64,000 nucleotides of DNA from Planctomycetota bacterium (GTDB taxonomy: Bacteria > Planctomycetota > Planctomycetia > Pirellulales > Pirellulaceae): assembly GCA_963204915.1 (NCBI GenBank), contig CAUJHS010000076.1, positions 124,001 to 188,000 on the forward strand, in the 5' to 3' direction. The notes below the pieces were generated by a model. It was given only the letters and a program-made list of their open reading frames with translations. It searched no databases and was not told the DNA's origin. How positions within the stretch are numbered: position 1 is the stretch's first letter; each line of letters opens with the position of its first letter. Shown here one piece after another: positions 47,580 through 56,502 of this stretch. The position numbers and the translations under genes are program-made.

Positions 47580-48212
47580 ATGACAGCGCGCGCCAATTCA
47601 TCTTCGCAGGTGTTCGGATTTCTGACCGTCGTTGACGACGCAGACCATGGGCTCCTTGGCGGCTACCTGGCGTTGAATGCGGCCGGGCGCCCGCTTGAGT
47701 TCCACTGCACAGCGCCCGTCAAAGCAAGTCGTGCGCAAGAGATTTTGTACGGTCCAACTTTGGCGCCCTACCTTCAGGGCGAATTGATCGGCGGCGCCTT
47801 AGTGAATCGCGTCAAAACGGCGCCGATGTTGCTGTGTACCGATCAAGTCGCGACGATGTCGGTGCGCCGCGTTTGTCAGTCGCCCGTCGTACTGGTGCTT
47901 CCGGCGGAGAGCAGTACTCCTATGGCTGGGGAGCGCGGCAGCTCGTTGCATGATCCTACGGAGTCGCTACAAAGCGACGCATCGCAAACCTTGGGGCAAC
48001 GACTCATCTCTTTTCCGCTTGGCGGCAACTTGGTGGCGGTAACGGCCGCCTACGAGCGCGATCGGCGAGAGTTTGAACAGGACTGTCAATCATTAATCGC
48101 GGATCTTGACCTTCAGGAGCCGTTCTCGCGCATCCGAGAGGCGCTCCAAGAGGCGCGTGCGGCGACCAGTCAGGCTGCGCCGCGGCTGACTCGTCAAACG
48201 GCGGCCGCATAG
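47580..48212 (+). CDS. hypothetical soluble protein
   Basis: A 210-residue protein with no signal or membrane segment. The N-terminal half is a compact alpha/beta domain with [25 protein letters not shown] and [13 protein letters not shown]; the C-terminal half is helical with coiled-coil tendency ([30 protein letters not shown], seen around residues 160-190). I do not recognise it. ATG 47580 has GAGG 6 nt upstream. The ferredoxin gene follows after 58 bp on the same strand, so a redox-related role is possible but only by position. Confidence 0.65.
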   Translation: MTARANSSSQVFGFLTVVDDADHGLLGGYLALNAAGRPLEFHCTAPVKASRAQEILYGPTLAPYLQGELIGGALVNRVKTAPMLLCTDQVATMSVRRVCQSPVVLVLPAESSTPMAGERGSSLHDPTESLQSDASQTLGQRLISFPLGGNLVAVTAAYERDRREFEQDCQSLIADLDLQEPFSRIREALQEARAATSQAAPRLTRQTAAA

Positions 48213-48270
48213 GTATCATGTCTTCGAATGTGTTGCGTTCGTGTGTCGCCTAAGCCTCGGGAGTTTCTGC

Positions 48271-48549
48271 ATGACTCACGTTGTTTGCCAACCTTGTTTT
48301 GCCTGTAAGTACACCGACTGCGTTGTGGTCTGCCCGGTCGAGTGTTTTTATGAAGGGCAAAAGATCCTCTATATCCACCCGGAAGAGTGCATCGATTGCG
48401 AAGCGTGCGTGCCGGAATGCCCGGTCGAAGCGATCTTCCATGAGGACAACGTGCCCGACGAATGGAAAGGTTTCATCGAACTGAACGCAGAACTGGCGTC
48501 GAAATGTCCTTCGATTACTGAGAAGAAGGCGCCGATGGGACCTCACTAG
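48271..48549 (+). CDS. fdxA: seven-iron ferredoxin
   Basis: A 92-residue [3Fe-4S][4Fe-4S] ferredoxin. Cysteines at 9, 17, 21, 25, 40, 43, 46 and 50 match, with a shift of one, the pattern of Azotobacter ferredoxin I (C8, C16, C20, C24, C39, C42, C45, C49), so both clusters are expected. The motifs [18 protein letters not shown] and [12 protein letters not shown] are complete. The C-terminal tail ([22 protein letters not shown]) is also typical. ATG 48271 has GGGAG 9 nt upstream. Confidence 0.93.
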   Translation: MTHVVCQPCFACKYTDCVVVCPVECFYEGQKILYIHPEECIDCEACVPECPVEAIFHEDNVPDEWKGFIELNAELASKCPSITEKKAPMGPH

Positions 48550-48581
48550 CCCTGGCGAGTTCGGCTCGGCCGCAAGTCGCT

Positions 48582-49715
48582 TTACAAGCGGATGACTAGC
48601 GTCCCGCTTAGCCGGCGAATCAGCCGACGCATTTCGAGCACGCTTAACGTCGCCAGGACTTGCGGTGTCGGCAGCGCCGCAGCAACGACAATTTGATCGA
48701 TCGAGGTCGGCTCGCTCGCAATCGCATCGAGCACTTTCCGTTCTTGATCGTTCAGTTGAAGTTCGGCGGGATGATGTACGGTCCGACCGTCGTCGGTCGG
48801 TGTCGATTCGACCAGAGGCCCGAGTTCCTCCAGCACGTCCTCAACCGATTCAACCAGTCTGGCTCCGTCACGCAGAAGTTGATGGCAACCGCGCGAGGTG
48901 CGGCTATCGATCGGCCCAGGCACCGCAAAAACTTCGCGGCCTTGCTCCATAGCGTGTCGCGCCGAGATCAGCGCGCCGCTGCGCTCGGCTGCTTCGACGA
49001 CGATCACTCCTAGCGATATTCCGGTGATTACCCGGTTGCGCTGCGGAAACGTCCCTGCTAAGGGGGCCGCGCGGGGTGGCAATTCGCTGAGTACGGCGCC
49101 ATGTTCGGCAACCTGCTGGGCGAGTGGTTGATGTTCGGGCGGGTAGATGTTGAGCACGCCGCTTCCCAGAACCGCTAGCGTCCGCCCTTTAGCATTCAAC
49201 GCGCCGCGATGTGCGGCGGCGTCGATTCCTCGCGCCAAACCGCTGACGATCGTGAAGCCTGCACGTGCGAGTCCTCCGGCCAATCGCTCCGCTACTCGCA
49301 ACCCGTAAGGCGATGCGTGTCGTGTGCCTACAATCGCGACGCTCAGCACATCGGACGGCGACAGAGCCCCTCGCATGAAGAGTAGCCCCGGCGGATCATA
49401 GATTTCTCGCAGAGCGCGGGGATATGCCGGGTGTTCAGGAGTCAATGGCGTGACATTATGCTCACGGCAGATCGCTAACTCCGCTACGACATCAATTTCG
49501 CTTCGAGCGGCGATCAATCGCTCGCACAACTTGGCGCCAACTCCTGGCGTCTCGCGCAGTTGGCTGGGCGAAGCTTCAAAGACCGCCTCCGGTGAACCAA
49601 ACCGTTCTAAAAGTGCGATGCGAGTTCGAGGGCCAACTCCAGCGGTAAACGACAGCCGCACCCATGCGGCCAACCGCACATCGGGGGCAGTTTCGCGATT
49701 ATTCAGAGTGCTCAC
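48582..49715 (-). CDS. dprA: DNA-processing protein DprA
   Basis: Loads RecA on single-stranded DNA taken up in natural transformation. The 377 residues include an N-terminal helix-hairpin-helix part (ETPGVGAKLCERLI), the Rossmann-like domain with VAIVGTRHASPYGLRVAERLA and VSGLARGIDAAAHRGAL, the family GTFPQRNRVITG and a C-terminal winged helix (SIDQIVVAAALPTPQVLATLSVLEM). The start is GTG 49715 with no clear ribosome-binding site. No com genes lie nearby, so competence itself cannot be inferred. Confidence 0.95.
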   Translation of the reverse strand: MSTLNNRETAPDVRLAAWVRLSFTAGVGPRTRIALLERFGSPEAVFEASPSQLRETPGVGAKLCERLIAARSEIDVVAELAICREHNVTPLTPEHPAYPRALREIYDPPGLLFMRGALSPSDVLSVAIVGTRHASPYGLRVAERLAGGLARAGFTIVSGLARGIDAAAHRGALNAKGRTLAVLGSGVLNIYPPEHQPLAQQVAEHGAVLSELPPRAAPLAGTFPQRNRVITGISLGVIVVEAAERSGALISARHAMEQGREVFAVPGPIDSRTSRGCHQLLRDGARLVESVEDVLEELGPLVESTPTDDGRTVHHPAELQLNDQERKVLDAIASEPTSIDQIVVAAALPTPQVLATLSVLEMRRLIRRLSGTLVIRL

Positions 49716-49843
49716 AACGGCGCCAGTCGAGTCAAGGGAGCCAAGCGTTTACGCGTTACTCAACGCGTAGGGGCGACACGGTCCCTGATTATGGGCGGCG
49801 CGAATTGCGTCTGGCAATGAGAGTCGGCCTTACAGGCGTACAT

Positions 49844-50590
49844 CTACGCCGCAGCCCGCCGTGGCCCCGTTGGCACAAACTTGACATCTCGAAGAAGGAG
49901 ATCGTCTCGTTCGCGAAGGAGCGCGATGATTTGGCGATAGCCTAACGGTTGAACCGCGAGGTCAAGCTCTTGGTAAATCTTGCGCATGACTTCCAAGTCG
50001 GTCGGCTCATTCACGGTCCAACGCAAATCGGAATTGTCGCGGTCGTCCGTGATTGACCTGCATAAGAACATATTGCGCAAGCGGCCGCGCGGCAGCATCG
50101 TCACGTGTTCGCGCTCCTCGGGCGAGCGAGCCAAGCGATCCATCCAAGATAGTGCGCCGTACGTAAACGCTTCGACATCTAATCCCCGAGGAAAGGTGCG
50201 CTGCAGCACGTTGGCTGAGAAATCACAGGATGAGAGGTTGTCGGTTAATGCGGACACCACCCGATTCGCCACCTCGGCGTCAAAAAGGGGAGCATCCGCC
50301 TTGAGTCGCACAATGATGTCCGCTGCAGCGCTACGAGCTGCGCCAACGTAACGTTGAAGCACATCGCGCTCGTCGCCGCGAAAACAGCGTGCGCCGAATT
50401 CTCGCGCGACGGCTTCGACTCCGTCATCGTCCGGACGGTCCGTCGTGGCGACCACGACCTGGTCGACAGGAAAACGAATAACCCGCTCGAGTTGCCGCCA
50501 AAGCATTGGTCGGCCCGCCAAATCGAGTAACACCTTGCCGGGTAACCGTCGCGAGGCCGTTCGAGCCTGAATAATCGCCACAATTCGCAT
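49844..50590 (-). CDS. SpsF-like cytidylyltransferase
   Basis: A 248-residue protein of the acylneuraminate cytidylyltransferase fold: IIQARTASRRLPGKVLLDL (5-23) at the nucleotide loop, LKADAPLFD in the middle, and RWTVNEPTDLEVM near the C-terminus. This matches SpsF-type enzymes that activate sugars for surface polysaccharide. ATG 50590 has AAGGA 9 nt upstream; the frame open to 50755 includes unrelated sequence and is rejected. Its sugar is unknown; no other sialic-acid-type genes are in the window. It is divergent from the kinase operon. Confidence 0.85.
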   Translation of the reverse strand: MRIVAIIQARTASRRLPGKVLLDLAGRPMLWRQLERVIRFPVDQVVVATTDRPDDDGVEAVAREFGARCFRGDERDVLQRYVGAARSAAADIIVRLKADAPLFDAEVANRVVSALTDNLSSCDFSANVLQRTFPRGLDVEAFTYGALSWMDRLARSPEEREHVTMLPRGRLRNMFLCRSITDDRDNSDLRWTVNEPTDLEVMRKIYQELDLAVQPLGYRQIIALLRERDDLLLRDVKFVPTGPRRAAA

Positions 50591-50757
50591 AAAGTGACAT
50601 CCTTCGCCGACTGGGGCGAGAACGTTACTCGAAATCGTTGGCCAGAGCAAGATAAACCGGGAGAATTCGAAAAAACGACGTGCAATTGTCCAGTTTCCCC
50701 AAGGGGGAACCGGCATGGCGAAGGGCATTCGGTTAAGAACGTGTGCGGGGCGCAAAT

Positions 50758-50772
50758 TGGCCTTTGCCTTGC
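50758..50772 (+). promoter_or_regulatory. possible sigma-54 promoter upstream of the kinase operon
   Basis: TGGC and TTGC are spaced by 7 nt, placing GG at 50759 and GC at 50771, the -24/-12 distance. The intervening bases (CTTTGCC) do not follow the ACG consensus, so the match is partial. Transcription would start near 50784, about 100 nt before ATG 50883. Confidence 0.3.
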
Positions 50773-50882
50773 CGATTCCCCATTTTCACTAATTGCGATA
50801 GACCGATTATGCCCGCTTGGTCGGTAAATTATCGCCAGTGCCGCTGCTTATTTGCTTGACGGATACCCTTCGATCAGGCACG

Positions 50883-53800
50883 ATGACAAGCAGTTGCGCC
50901 GACCTTTCTACTCTATCGCCGGCGCATGGGACGGTTTTTCGCCTTTGGGAAGAGGTCACGGGTGGACCTGGCCTGAGCTTTGTTATGAAACGAGCTGCGT
51001 GCCTTTATGCGCTGCTTGTCGTGCTAGGCGTCGGCGTCCTGGCAGGAGGCGTCGATAGTCTGGCCGGATTTGCCGCGCTTAGCTTGGGTGTGAGCGCCGG
51101 TATCGCGGCCGCCGTCCTCGTCGCGCTCGGACAGCGCGACCGCAAGCAACTATCCGCCGCGAGCAAGCATTTACAAAGCGAATTGCACAAAAAGGGCGAA
51201 GAACTTCGCCTGCTTCAAGAGCAATTCGAGCAGCAGGCGCAAGAGACGCAAGTAACGAAGTCAGCGTTAGAGTTTCAAACCCAAGAAACGGTGAACGCCC
51301 GGCAGGCTTTGGAACAGCAAACGCAAGCCGCCGAGCGAACTCACGAAGTCTTGAAGAAACAGACGAAGGACACACGTCGCATTCAATTCGCCGAAACACA
51401 ATGGCGAACCATTCTTGAGACGACGCCTGACATTGTGTGCGTCGCGAATGGGAATCAAGAGGTCGTATACCTGAATCGGGCGGCGCGAGCCTTGGTTGGC
51501 TTAGGTCCGAAAGACCCAATTTCAGGACTAAAGTTATTGGATTTCTATCCGTCGCGCCAACATCGCCAGCTTTCCGAATCGATCTTGCCAACGGCGGCGG
51601 AGAAGGGCGTTTGGCAGGGCGAATTCATGTTGCAGGCGAAAGGCGGCGTAGAAACGGCCGTGTCCATGGTCGTGCTGACGCAACGCAACTCGGCGGGCGA
51701 GGTTGTGTCGTGGGCCTTTACGTCGCGCGACATTAGCCAGCAGCGTCAAACCTCAAACGAATTGCGCGAAAATGAAATGCGCTTGCGCGCATGTTTTGAG
51801 GCGGCGATTGACTGCATTATCACCATCAATGAAGAAGGAAAGATTCTTGAGTTCAATCGAGCCGCCGAAAACACCTTCCGGTGTATGCGCGATTATGCGC
51901 TAGGGAAAGACCTGGCGGATTTGTTTTTCCCTCCACAGTCGCGCCAGCGCTATCACACGAACCTGCGGAACTATCAGAACACGGGTCAGGGTTCGATGGT
52001 GGGTAAGCGAATGGAGTTGACGTTGCAGCGGAAGAACGGAGAACCATTCATTGCCGAAATCGCTATTCAACCTGTGCCCATGAAGGGCCAGGCTGTTTTC
52101 ACGCTCTTCTTGCGCGACGTGACCCAGGAACGCGAAGCACGGCGCCGTTTGGAAGAGTCAGAGGCTCTTTACGAATCGCTCGTACAGAATCTGCCCGTTC
52201 ACGTCATTCGCAAAGACTTGAGTGGGCGGTTCGAGTTTGTAAATCATTCGTTTTGCGATCTCGTCAAACGTCCGCTCGACAAGATTGTTGGCAAGACCGA
52301 TCGCGATCTGTTCCCACCCGAAATGGCGGCCAAGTATCGACAAGACGACCGAACGGTGATTCAAACCGGTCAGATTCATTCCGCGATTGAGGAGCATACT
52401 CGGCCGGATGGTGACAAAATGTACGTCGAGGTGCGCAAGACGCCCTTGTACGACAGCAAACGCCAGTGCATTGGAGTTCAGGGCATTTTCTGGGACGTTA
52501 CCGAACGCATTCGCATTGAGAAGGAGCGCGAGGAGGCCAAGCGTGCGGCCGAAGCGGCGAATGTCGCCAAGAGTGAATTTCTGGCTAATATGAGTCACGA
52601 AATTCGTACGCCACTAAACGGCGTATTTGGCATGACCGAGCTGCTCTTGGAAACGGAGCTGACCAGTGAACAACGCGAATATCTCACCATGATCCGAGAA
52701 TCGGGTGAATTGCTTCTTACGGTCATAAATGACATTCTCGATTTCTCAAAAATTGAAGCAGGCCGTTTGGACTTGGAAAAGGAAGCCTTTGATTTGCGGG
52801 AAGTTCTCGGCGATACGATCAAGACCTTATCGTTACGCGCGCACCATAAGGGACTGGAACTGGCCTGTCGGATTGATCCTGCCGCGCCGCAGTTTGTCAT
52901 TGGCGATAGTACGCGGTTGCGCCAAGTGGTGACGAATCTGGTAGGGAACGCAATCAAATTCACCGCGAAAGGTGAAGTGGTGCTCGACGTCGCGTGTGAA
53001 GCAAAGAGTGTGTCCGAGGCCCGCTTGCGTTTCGCAGTCAAAGACACCGGCGTGGGCGTACCCCAAGACAAACTGGCGCGGATTTTCGACGCTTTTGAGC
53101 AAGCCGACGCGTCGACCACACGCCGCTTTGGCGGCACCGGCCTGGGCTTGTCGATCTCCAGTAAGTTAGTCGACCTGATGGGGGGCGAAATTGGCGTAGA
53201 GAGCGAGGTAGGTCACGGTAGCACATTCCATTTTACGGTTATCTTGCCGATTGCGTCGAATGGCAAGGCCGCGGCGCCGCTTGAGTCCTTCGAGACGATT
53301 CGTGACATGCCGGTGCTCGTCGTTGATGATAATTCAACTCACTTGGCGATCTTGGACGAGATGCTCAGGAATTGGGGCTTCAAACCGACGCTTGCCGAGA
53401 ATGGTCCCCAGGCCCTTGGTTTGTTGAAGTCGGCGGAGCGGCCATTTCGCTTCGCCCTGATCGACGCTCATATGCCCGGCATGGATGGCTTTCAATTGAT
53501 TGAAAGAATCATCCAGAGCACTAGCGGCGGGGAGGGTGCGTCGACGGCAGTTATTCTAATGCTTGCGTCGGGAGATCGACCGGGCGACATCCGACGGTGT
53601 CGCGAGCTTGGCGTGGCCGAATGTCTGCTCAAGCCAATCAAGCAATCGGAGTTATTCGATGCAATTGGCGACGTGCTTGGCGCGAAGGCGCTCGAAGTCG
53701 AAGACGCCGCCGCGTTGCCGCCGGCTCATGCGGGAGAGTGGGGGCCGCTGCAAATCCTGCTTGCGGAAGATAGTTTAGTGAATCAAAAACTCGCAGTGGG

Positions 53801-54617
53801 CCTGCTGACGCGCCAAGGGCACGAGGTAACGGTCGTGGGAAATGGCCGTGCTGCGATCGAAGCTTGGGAAAACGACGGTTTTGACCTCATTCTCATGGAT
53901 GTTCAAATGCCGGAAATGGATGGTTTGACCGCCACGAACGAGATCCGCCGGAGAGAACACGAGCGCAACCGCGCTCACATTCCAATCATTGCGCTGACGG
54001 CTCACGCGATGAAGGGAGACCGCGAACGCTGTCTGGAAGCGGGGGCCGATGAATACATTTCCAAACCGATTCAAATACGCCAGTTTCTTGAGACGCTCGA
54101 GCGCGTCTTGACGCCCCGCAACGATTCCTCCGGATCGAGCTCCTTGTCAGCCGCCGAATCCCTGTGTAACGATTGCTGCGAAACTTCGACAAGTTGCGCC
54201 GACCTAAAGACCGAGGCCCCACTCACGACCGATATCGCAGGCGAAATATCAAGTGCTAGCCCCGTGTGGAGTTACCCCGCGGCCATGCGTTCGGTTGGCG
54301 GCGATCGCTCTTTGCTGTATGAATTAATCGAGAGTTTTTTGGAGGAGCGCCCCAAACTCATGGCGAATTTGCGTCTCGCGGTTGAAACCTCGGACGCCGC
54401 TCGGTTGCAATTTGCGGCCCACGTTCTGAAAGGGTCAATTCGTTGCTTTCATGCGGCGGGTGCAACTCAGCCAGCAGAGCGTTTGGAAGCGATGGGACGG
54501 CAATGCAAAATGGAGTCAGTAGAAGCGGTTTACTCCCAAGTGAAAGACGCTTTCGAATGCTTAGCGAACGAGTTAACCCAGTTTTTGGAACAAGAAGTCA
54601 AGGCCCAACCTAAGTAA
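50883..54617 (+). CDS. hybrid sensor kinase: 2 TM, 3 PAS, HisKA, HATPase, 2 REC, HPt
   Basis: A 1244-residue membrane kinase. Two membrane helices (about 38-56 and 60-84) are followed by a long Gln/Glu coiled coil (about 95-170) and three PAS domains (about 175-290, 295-420 and 425-545). The HisKA motif NMSHEIRTPLNG has phospho-acceptor His572. The HATPase domain (about 676-786) has the N box (NLVGNAIKF), G1 (DTGVGVP) and G2 (GGTGLGLS). REC1 has Asp861 (LIDAHMPGMDG), REC2 has Asp1006 (LMDVQMPEMDG), and the C-terminal HPt has His1180 (AHVLKGSI). This is a full His-Asp-His phosphorelay in one chain. ATG 50883 is preceded only by a weak AGG; ATG 50985 is an alternative that begins at the first helix. 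It heads a four-gene operon. Confidence 0.93.
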   Translation: MTSSCADLSTLSPAHGTVFRLWEEVTGGPGLSFVMKRAACLYALLVVLGVGVLAGGVDSLAGFAALSLGVSAGIAAAVLVALGQRDRKQLSAASKHLQSELHKKGEELRLLQEQFEQQAQETQVTKSALEFQTQETVNARQALEQQTQAAERTHEVLKKQTKDTRRIQFAETQWRTILETTPDIVCVANGNQEVVYLNRAARALVGLGPKDPISGLKLLDFYPSRQHRQLSESILPTAAEKGVWQGEFMLQAKGGVETAVSMVVLTQRNSAGEVVSWAFTSRDISQQRQTSNELRENEMRLRACFEAAIDCIITINEEGKILEFNRAAENTFRCMRDYALGKDLADLFFPPQSRQRYHTNLRNYQNTGQGSMVGKRMELTLQRKNGEPFIAEIAIQPVPMKGQAVFTLFLRDVTQEREARRRLEESEALYESLVQNLPVHVIRKDLSGRFEFVNHSFCDLVKRPLDKIVGKTDRDLFPPEMAAKYRQDDRTVIQTGQIHSAIEEHTRPDGDKMYVEVRKTPLYDSKRQCIGVQGIFWDVTERIRIEKEREEAKRAAEAANVAKSEFLANMSHEIRTPLNGVFGMTELLLETELTSEQREYLTMIRESGELLLTVINDILDFSKIEAGRLDLEKEAFDLREVLGDTIKTLSLRAHHKGLELACRIDPAAPQFVIGDSTRLRQVVTNLVGNAIKFTAKGEVVLDVACEAKSVSEARLRFAVKDTGVGVPQDKLARIFDAFEQADASTTRRFGGTGLGLSISSKLVDLMGGEIGVESEVGHGSTFHFTVILPIASNGKAAAPLESFETIRDMPVLVVDDNSTHLAILDEMLRNWGFKPTLAENGPQALGLLKSAERPFRFALIDAHMPGMDGFQLIERIIQSTSGGEGASTAVILMLASGDRPGDIRRCRELGVAECLLKPIKQSELFDAIGDVLGAKALEVEDAAALPPAHAGEWGPLQILLAEDSLVNQKLAVGLLTRQGHEVTVVGNGRAAIEAWENDGFDLILMDVQMPEMDGLTATNEIRRREHERNRAHIPIIALTAHAMKGDRERCLEAGADEYISKPIQIRQFLETLERVLTPRNDSSGSSSLSAAESLCNDCCETSTSCADLKTEAPLTTDIAGEISSASPVWSYPAAMRSVGGDRSLLYELIESFLEERPKLMANLRLAVETSDAARLQFAAHVLKGSIRCFHAAGATQPAERLEAMGRQCKMESVEAVYSQVKDAFECLANELTQFLEQEVKAQPK

Positions 54618-54635
54618 TCGCAGAGGACGCCAACT

Positions 54636-55580
54636 ATGCCAACTGTGCTTGTTGTCGACGATTCCGCGGTGGATCGCCGTTTGATTGGCGGACTACTGGA
54701 AAAGGACGATCGTTTGCAAGTTGATTACGCTGAAAACGGCCGTTCTGCACTCGCTAAGATTCGAGTCGCGGCTCCCAACCTGATCGTGACCGATTTACAA
54801 ATGCCCGAAATGGATGGTCTGGACTTGGTTCGCGCCGTTTCGATCCACCATAGCGACACGCCGGTCATCCTCATGACGGCGCACGGCAGTGAAGATCTGG
54901 CGGTTGCCGCGCTCGAGCAGGGTGCGGCCAGTTATGTGCCCAAATCGCGAGTTGCGGAGAAACTGCTTGACACAGTTCATCAAGTGCTTTCACTTTCCCA
55001 CGCTGCGGGAAGTTACGACCGGCTGCTTGAATGTATGGACCAGACCGAGTTTGTTTTCACACTCGGGAACGATCCCTCGGTGTTTGATCCGTTGGTTGAG
55101 TTAGTGCAACAAATTGTTCTGGGTATGGGAGTCACGACTCCGTCGGAACGGTTTTCGGTCGGTTCGGCGTTACAAGAGGCGTTGTTGAATGCCTACTATC
55201 GTGGCAACTTGGAAATCTCACGCGAAGAAATGCAAGAAGCACGGGAACGTATGCTCCTGGGTGAGGACGTCCACCTTGTGGAGGATCGTCGCACGCAAAC
55301 GCCTTACTGTGACCGCAAGATTCACGTTAAGGTCAACATTATCCGAGACGAAGCCCGGTTTACGGTGCGTGACGACGGGTCCGGGTTTGATGTCTCGAAA
55401 ATCCCCCAGATCGTGGATGCCGACGCCATTGAGGGCGAGGGGGGGCGCGGTTTAGTTTTGATCAAAGCGTGCATGGACGAGGTGCTTCACAATTCTCAAG
55501 GCAACGAAATCACAATGATTAAACGCCGTTCCCGAAACGCGGACGCCGCCGCGAGCTCCGACTACGAGTTTGAGGTGTGA
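54636..55580 (+). CDS. receiver domain fused to a GHKL (RsbW-type) ATPase, first paralogue
   Basis: A 314-residue protein. The N-terminal receiver (1-120) has Asp53 (IVTDLQMPEMDGL) and the conserved Lys in YVPKS. The C-terminal domain (about 135-305) is a GHKL fold of the anti-sigma/serine-kinase type: N box LQEALLNAYYRGN (Glu181, Asn185), G1 DDGSGFD (246-252) and G2 EGGRGLVLIK (268-277). So phosphorylation from the hybrid kinase may control a serine kinase or anti-sigma activity. It follows the kinase by 18 bp and is followed after 1 bp by a paralogue of the same plan. Confidence 0.9.
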   Translation: MPTVLVVDDSAVDRRLIGGLLEKDDRLQVDYAENGRSALAKIRVAAPNLIVTDLQMPEMDGLDLVRAVSIHHSDTPVILMTAHGSEDLAVAALEQGAASYVPKSRVAEKLLDTVHQVLSLSHAAGSYDRLLECMDQTEFVFTLGNDPSVFDPLVELVQQIVLGMGVTTPSERFSVGSALQEALLNAYYRGNLEISREEMQEARERMLLGEDVHLVEDRRTQTPYCDRKIHVKVNIIRDEARFTVRDDGSGFDVSKIPQIVDADAIEGEGGRGLVLIKACMDEVLHNSQGNEITMIKRRSRNADAAASSDYEFEV

Positions 55581-55581
55581 A

Positions 55582-56502
55582 ATGCCGAAAATTCTCGTAG
55601 TCGATGACTCGGCCGTGGATCGTCGGTTGGCCGGAGGGCTATTATCGAAAGACGTTGCCTATGCCGTACAGTTTTGCGAAAACGGCGTCGAAGCGGCGGC
55701 TGCAATCGGTCACGTTGCTCCTGATTTGGTGATTACCGATTTGCAGATGCCCGAAATGGACGGACTCGAACTGGTCGAGCACATCAAACAAACGCATCCT
55801 CAGATCCCCGTCATTTTGATGACGTCGATGGGAAGCGAGGAAATCGCCGTCCAGGCTCTGGAGCGCGGCGCAGCAAGTTACGTACCTAAGCGTAAGCTCG
55901 CGCAAGATCTGCTGCGCGTCGTTCGACAGGTCATGGAAGTCGCCGCACAACAACATAGCCGTGTTCAGTTGTTGCGCGGCATGACGCGCAGCGAGTTCAG
56001 TTTTGAATTGGAGAATGATTCGACGCTGATACCTCCGCTCATAAGTCATCTTCAAGATGCGACAACTCAAATGGGCGTGTGCGATGAAGCCGACCGATTG
56101 CGACTTGCCATTGCGTTAGAAGAAGCCCTGACGAACGCGGTATTTCATGGAAATTTGGAACTGAACTCCGAGATGCGTGATAATCGACCGGACGCCTACG
56201 CAACCGAAGTGCTGCACCGACGGCGAACCGCTCCTTATGCTCAGCGGCGGGTCCACGTCCACGCCATGCTCACGCGCGATCGCGCCGCGTTTACGATTCG
56301 CGACGAAGGCCCTGGTTTTAACCCCTCGAATTTGCCGGACCCGCTGGACCCTGAATGTTTTGATAAAGCTGGCGGCCGGGGAATTCTGCTCATGCGAACG
56401 TTCATGAGTGAGGTTCACTTCAACGCTACGGGGAACGAAGTTACGCTCATTAAGAAACGTTCGGACAACGGCAACGGCGCTGCAGCCCAGTTTTCGGAAT
56501 GA
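55582..56502 (+). CDS. receiver domain fused to a GHKL (RsbW-type) ATPase, second paralogue
   Basis: A 306-residue protein with the same domain order as the preceding gene. The receiver has Asp53 in VITDLQMPEMDGL, and the GHKL domain shows LEEALTNAVFHGN, DEGPGFN and AGGRGILLM. The two share the same opening (VVDDSAVDRRL) but differ in the middle. ATG 55582 has GAGGTG 4 nt upstream; four extra in-frame codons are rejected. Its stop overlaps the topoisomerase III start (ATGA), so the two are translationally coupled. Two paralogues may act on different STAS or sigma partners. Confidence 0.9.
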   Translation: MPKILVVDDSAVDRRLAGGLLSKDVAYAVQFCENGVEAAAAIGHVAPDLVITDLQMPEMDGLELVEHIKQTHPQIPVILMTSMGSEEIAVQALERGAASYVPKRKLAQDLLRVVRQVMEVAAQQHSRVQLLRGMTRSEFSFELENDSTLIPPLISHLQDATTQMGVCDEADRLRLAIALEEALTNAVFHGNLELNSEMRDNRPDAYATEVLHRRRTAPYAQRRVHVHAMLTRDRAAFTIRDEGPGFNPSNLPDPLDPECFDKAGGRGILLMRTFMSEVHFNATGNEVTLIKKRSDNGNGAAAQFSE

